Positions 6,126 to 7,973 of a stretch of 7,973 nt of DNA are shown piece by piece. The notes beneath the pieces were generated by a model. It searched no databases and had not been told where the DNA came from. It saw only the letters and a list, made by a program, of their open reading frames with translations. This stretch comes from Deltaproteobacteria bacterium (GTDB lineage: Bacteria > Desulfobacterota > GWC2-55-46 > UBA9637). The first letter of the stretch is position 1. Each line of letters opens with the position of its first letter. The position numbers and the translations under genes are program-made. Location of the stretch: assembly GCA_016234985.1 (NCBI GenBank), contig JACRNK010000220.1:1-7973 (forward strand), written 5' to 3'.

Positions 6126-7289
6126 ATGAACAGCAATATTGCCACACTGCTTCCTGAATTAGAAAAAGAGTTGAAGGAGATTTCTGCATCAGGAATCTTT
6201 CCTTCACAGAAGATTGAAGAGATGATTAAGGCAGGGTGCATCTCTGCAAAAATGCCGATTTCTGACAGCCAGATTCAGCCTGCCAGCATTGACCTCCGAC
6301 TCGGAGCAGTTGCCTATCGTGTAAGGGCAAGTTTTCTTCCCGGTGAAAAGGCAACAGTGCGCTCAAAGGTGGATGATTTGGTGATGCATGAGATTGATTT
6401 AAGCAAGCCCTCTGTGCTTGAAAAAGGATGCGTCTATATCGTCCCTTTGATGGAGGAACTGCACCTTCCCAGCGCAATTTCCGGCAAGGCCAATCCCAAG
6501 AGCACCACAGGCCGTTTGGATGTGTTCACAAGATTGATAGTTGACCACGGGACTGAATTTGAACGCGTTCCGCCGGGTTACAAAGGGAAGTTGTATGTTG
6601 AGGTTGTGCCGCGGACATTCAGCATACTTATTAAAGAGGGAATGAAACTCAACCAATTGCGTTTTGTATGCGGCAATGGAGGCGATGAAAGCGACGCCAA
6701 ACTGAACAAATTAGATAAAAAGGAAAAATTAGTTTACTCGGAAGATGACATGCCTCTTGAGGCAAAGATTTCTCAGGGCTTAAGAATATCCATAGACCTG
6801 CAAGGAAAAGATGAAAATGAAATCATCGGGTATCGGGCCAAGAGCCACACGCCGCTTGTAAATCTCGAAAAGATTGCTCATTACGACCCTATGGAATTTT
6901 GGGAGCCGCTCTACAGGCCGAAAAAATCATCCATAGTTCTAAATCCGAATGATTTCTATATCCTGATGTCAAAGGAAAAGGTGCGCGTTCCGCCTGATTT
7001 TGCAGCAGAGATGGTTGCATATGACCCTGCAGTCGGCGAATTCCGCATACACTACGCAGGATTCTTTGACCCGGGTTTTGGTTATGGCAATGACGACATC
7101 AAAGGAACGCGCGCCGTGCTTGAGGTTCGTTCCCACGAAGTGCCTTTCATTTTGGAAGACGGACAAATCGTCGGCAGATTGATTTACGAAAGACTGCTGG
7201 CCGCGCCGCAGAAAATCTATGGAAAAAATATAGGCTCGTCCTACCAATCACAGGGTCTGTCGCTCAGCAAGCAATTTAAACGTTCCTAA
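6126..7289 (+). CDS. dcd: 2'-Deoxycytidine 5'-triphosphate deaminase, long two-domain form
   Basis: The enzyme deaminates dCTP to dUTP, feeding dUMP and thymidylate synthesis in the cytoplasm. It has 387 residues, about twice the length of the E. coli single-domain enzyme, and matches the long family built from two dUTPase-like halves. The first half has QPASIDLRLG at 51-60, GKANPKSTTGRLD at 120-132 and LYVEVVP at 156-162 with E159. The second half has FRIHYAGFFDPGFGYG at 306-321, AVLEV at 330-334 with E333 (the position of the catalytic Glu in the single-domain enzyme), and a turn plus strand (EDGQIVGRLIYERL) at 344-357. It is not evident by eye which half is catalytic. GAGGT (6116-6120) 5 nt before the ATG supports the start. 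It lies 16 nt after the small conserved gene. Function in dNTP supply matches nrdJ, from which it is separated by the AT-rich block. Confidence 0.93.
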   Translation: MNSNIATLLPELEKELKEISASGIFPSQKIEEMIKAGCISAKMPISDSQIQPASIDLRLGAVAYRVRASFLPGEKATVRSKVDDLVMHEIDLSKPSVLEKGCVYIVPLMEELHLPSAISGKANPKSTTGRLDVFTRLIVDHGTEFERVPPGYKGKLYVEVVPRTFSILIKEGMKLNQLRFVCGNGGDESDAKLNKLDKKEKLVYSEDDMPLEAKISQGLRISIDLQGKDENEIIGYRAKSHTPLVNLEKIAHYDPMEFWEPLYRPKKSSIVLNPNDFYILMSKEKVRVPPDFAAEMVAYDPAVGEFRIHYAGFFDPGFGYGNDDIKGTRAVLEVRSHEVPFILEDGQIVGRLIYERLLAAPQKIYGKNIGSSYQSQGLSLSKQFKRS

Positions 7290-7334
7290 TCCCTTTGCAC
7301 GAACCCATTCCTCATTCTCTATGCAGTTTTTATT

Positions 7335-7363
7335 TTGACAACTCTATTTTTCAGTGATAGCAT
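7335..7363 (+). promoter_or_regulatory. Candidate sigma-70-type promoter for the acetyltransferase gene
   Basis: A perfect TTGACA (7335-7340) is followed 17 nt later by TAGCAT (7358-7363), which matches 4/6 of TATAAT. It lies in the 110-nt gap after dcd and before ATG 7400. Assigned by eye. Confidence 0.45.
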
Positions 7364-7399
7364 TTTTGAAAAATTATACAAGGAGATTGATAAGAGGAA

Positions 7400-7795
7400 A
7401 TGATACGAAAAGCAAAACTAAGCGATGTCAAAGACATCTATAAGCTCATAGAAATATTTGCCAACAAGGGCGAGATGCTTCACAGGCCTTTGAATGACAT
7501 CTACGAAAATCTCAGGGATTTTTATGTGTATGAGGAAAATGCCGTTGTCCTTGGCGCTTGCGCATTGCATATAAGCTGGGAAGACATAGGGGAGATACGG
7601 TCTCTGGCTGTGAGCGAAGAGGCTGGCGGAAAAGGCGTGGGCACAGTTTTGGTGAATGCGTGTCTTGACGAGGCAAAGTCGCTGGGTATTCCTAAGATAT
7701 TTGCGTTGACATACAAGCCGGGGGAGTGCGTGAAGTGCTTCAAATTCCCGGATTGTGATGAGAATGCGATGGTGATAGAGGTGACGGCTTCATAA
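7400..7795 (+). CDS. ArgA-like GNAT N-acetyltransferase with an apparent internal deletion
   Basis: Members of this short ArgA-like family are GNAT proteins of about 150 residues, proposed to make N-acetylglutamate for arginine synthesis from acetyl-CoA. The N-terminus MIRKAKLSDV is typical and supports ATG 7400; purine-rich AGGAGA (7381-7386) and AGAGGA (7393-7398) precede it. ALHISWEDIGEIRSLAVSEE (55-74) is the core strand leading into the acetyl-CoA loop GGKGVGTVL (76-84), which corresponds to the Q/RxxGxG/A motif with the first position changed. After ALTYKP (102-107) the family normally continues with EFF-x-KLGF and a stretch ending in LPxK-x-W before the GEC-x-KC-x-KFPDCDE tail. Here P107 joins directly to GECVKCFKFPDCDE, so about 21 residues are missing while the frame is kept. 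The lost part contributes the last helix and strand of the GNAT fold, so activity is doubtful. The tail cysteines C110, C113 and C119 are intact. Confidence 0.8.
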   Translation: MIRKAKLSDVKDIYKLIEIFANKGEMLHRPLNDIYENLRDFYVYEENAVVLGACALHISWEDIGEIRSLAVSEEAGGKGVGTVLVNACLDEAKSLGIPKIFALTYKPGECVKCFKFPDCDENAMVIEVTAS

Positions 7796-7843
7796 AAAAT
7801 CCAGCTGCTGCGTTGTCGCTGCGGCTTCTTCGCTCAACATATC

Positions 7844-7914
7844 TGTAGTTTGCCCATTTATGGGCGTTTTTAAAAGCGCCGATAAATCGGCAGACTACAA
7901 TCACCTTGCATCTG
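7844..7914. repeat. Dispersed palindromic intergenic repeat, copy 2
   Basis: The core at 7844-7899 has 23-nt arms (7844-7866 and 7877-7899) that match as inverted repeats at 20 of 23 positions around a 10-nt loop. Each arm is itself a hairpin: GCCCAT-TT-ATGGGC (7852-7865) and GCCGAT-AA-ATCGGC (7878-7891). The right half and the CCTTGCATCTG tail (7904-7914) are nearly the same as in copy 1. Like copy 1, it sits just downstream of a + strand gene. Confidence 0.8.
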
Positions 7915-7973
7915 GAGCTTTTTACTTTGCCGTCTCTGTGAAAATATTTTATGAATTTAAAAGAAATAGGGAA

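Noticed and set aside
7803..7838. GC-rich stretch before palindrome copy 2 as a small gene or gene remnant
   Set aside because: The reverse strand gives a short Ala/Thr/Gln-rich peptide of about 16 residues with no ribosome binding site; more likely part of an intergenic repeat, but only one copy is visible here.
1..7973. CRISPR array, tRNA or rRNA genes
   Set aside because: No regularly spaced repeats with unique spacers and no cloverleaf or rRNA-like sequence were seen on either strand.

Overview
The window comes from a bacterial chromosome of moderate, mixed GC content. The housekeeping genes (B12-dependent ribonucleotide reductase, long-form dCTP deaminase, short ArgA-like acetyltransferase) point to an anaerobic or facultatively anaerobic bacterium. 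A Nitrospirota- or deltaproteobacteria-like lineage is plausible from gene types and intergenic repeats, but this is a low-confidence impression. All genes with support lie on the + strand.

Layout. (1) Positions 1-1942 hold the 3' part of a class II ribonucleotide reductase gene (nrdJ), cut by the left edge. It carries three short repeat tracts with a 7-bp period, translated in frame, at 485-562, 1391-1420 and 1772-1824. (2) Positions 1943-2146 hold the first copy of a palindromic dispersed repeat. (3) Positions 2147-5863 form a more AT-rich block: a CoiA-like nuclease (2147-3004), an unrecognised 83-residue protein (3151-3402), and a two-gene restriction-modification system. That system is an SPPY-type amino DNA methyltransferase (3516-4988) overlapping by 4 nt an EcoRII-C/PspGI-like endonuclease (4985-5863). 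(4) Positions 5900-7289 hold a small conserved protein and a two-domain dCTP deaminase. (5) Positions 7400-7795 hold an ArgA-like GNAT acetyltransferase that appears to have lost about 21 internal residues. (6) Positions 7796-7973 hold the second copy of the dispersed repeat.

How the genes fit together. nrdJ makes deoxyribonucleotides and dcd turns dCTP into dUTP, so the outer genes share dNTP metabolism. The AT-rich middle looks like a defence or DNA-processing cassette acquired between them. The methyltransferase-endonuclease pair is the clear defence module. The CoiA-like nuclease and the 83-residue protein may be cargo of the same block, but nothing in the sequence proves that they act with it.

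The strongest second-look items are the heptad repeats embedded in nrdJ (one able to truncate the protein by single-unit slippage), the apparent clean deletion in the acetyltransferase, the paired dispersed palindromes with compensatory changes, and the EcoRII-C-like/SPPY restriction pair.
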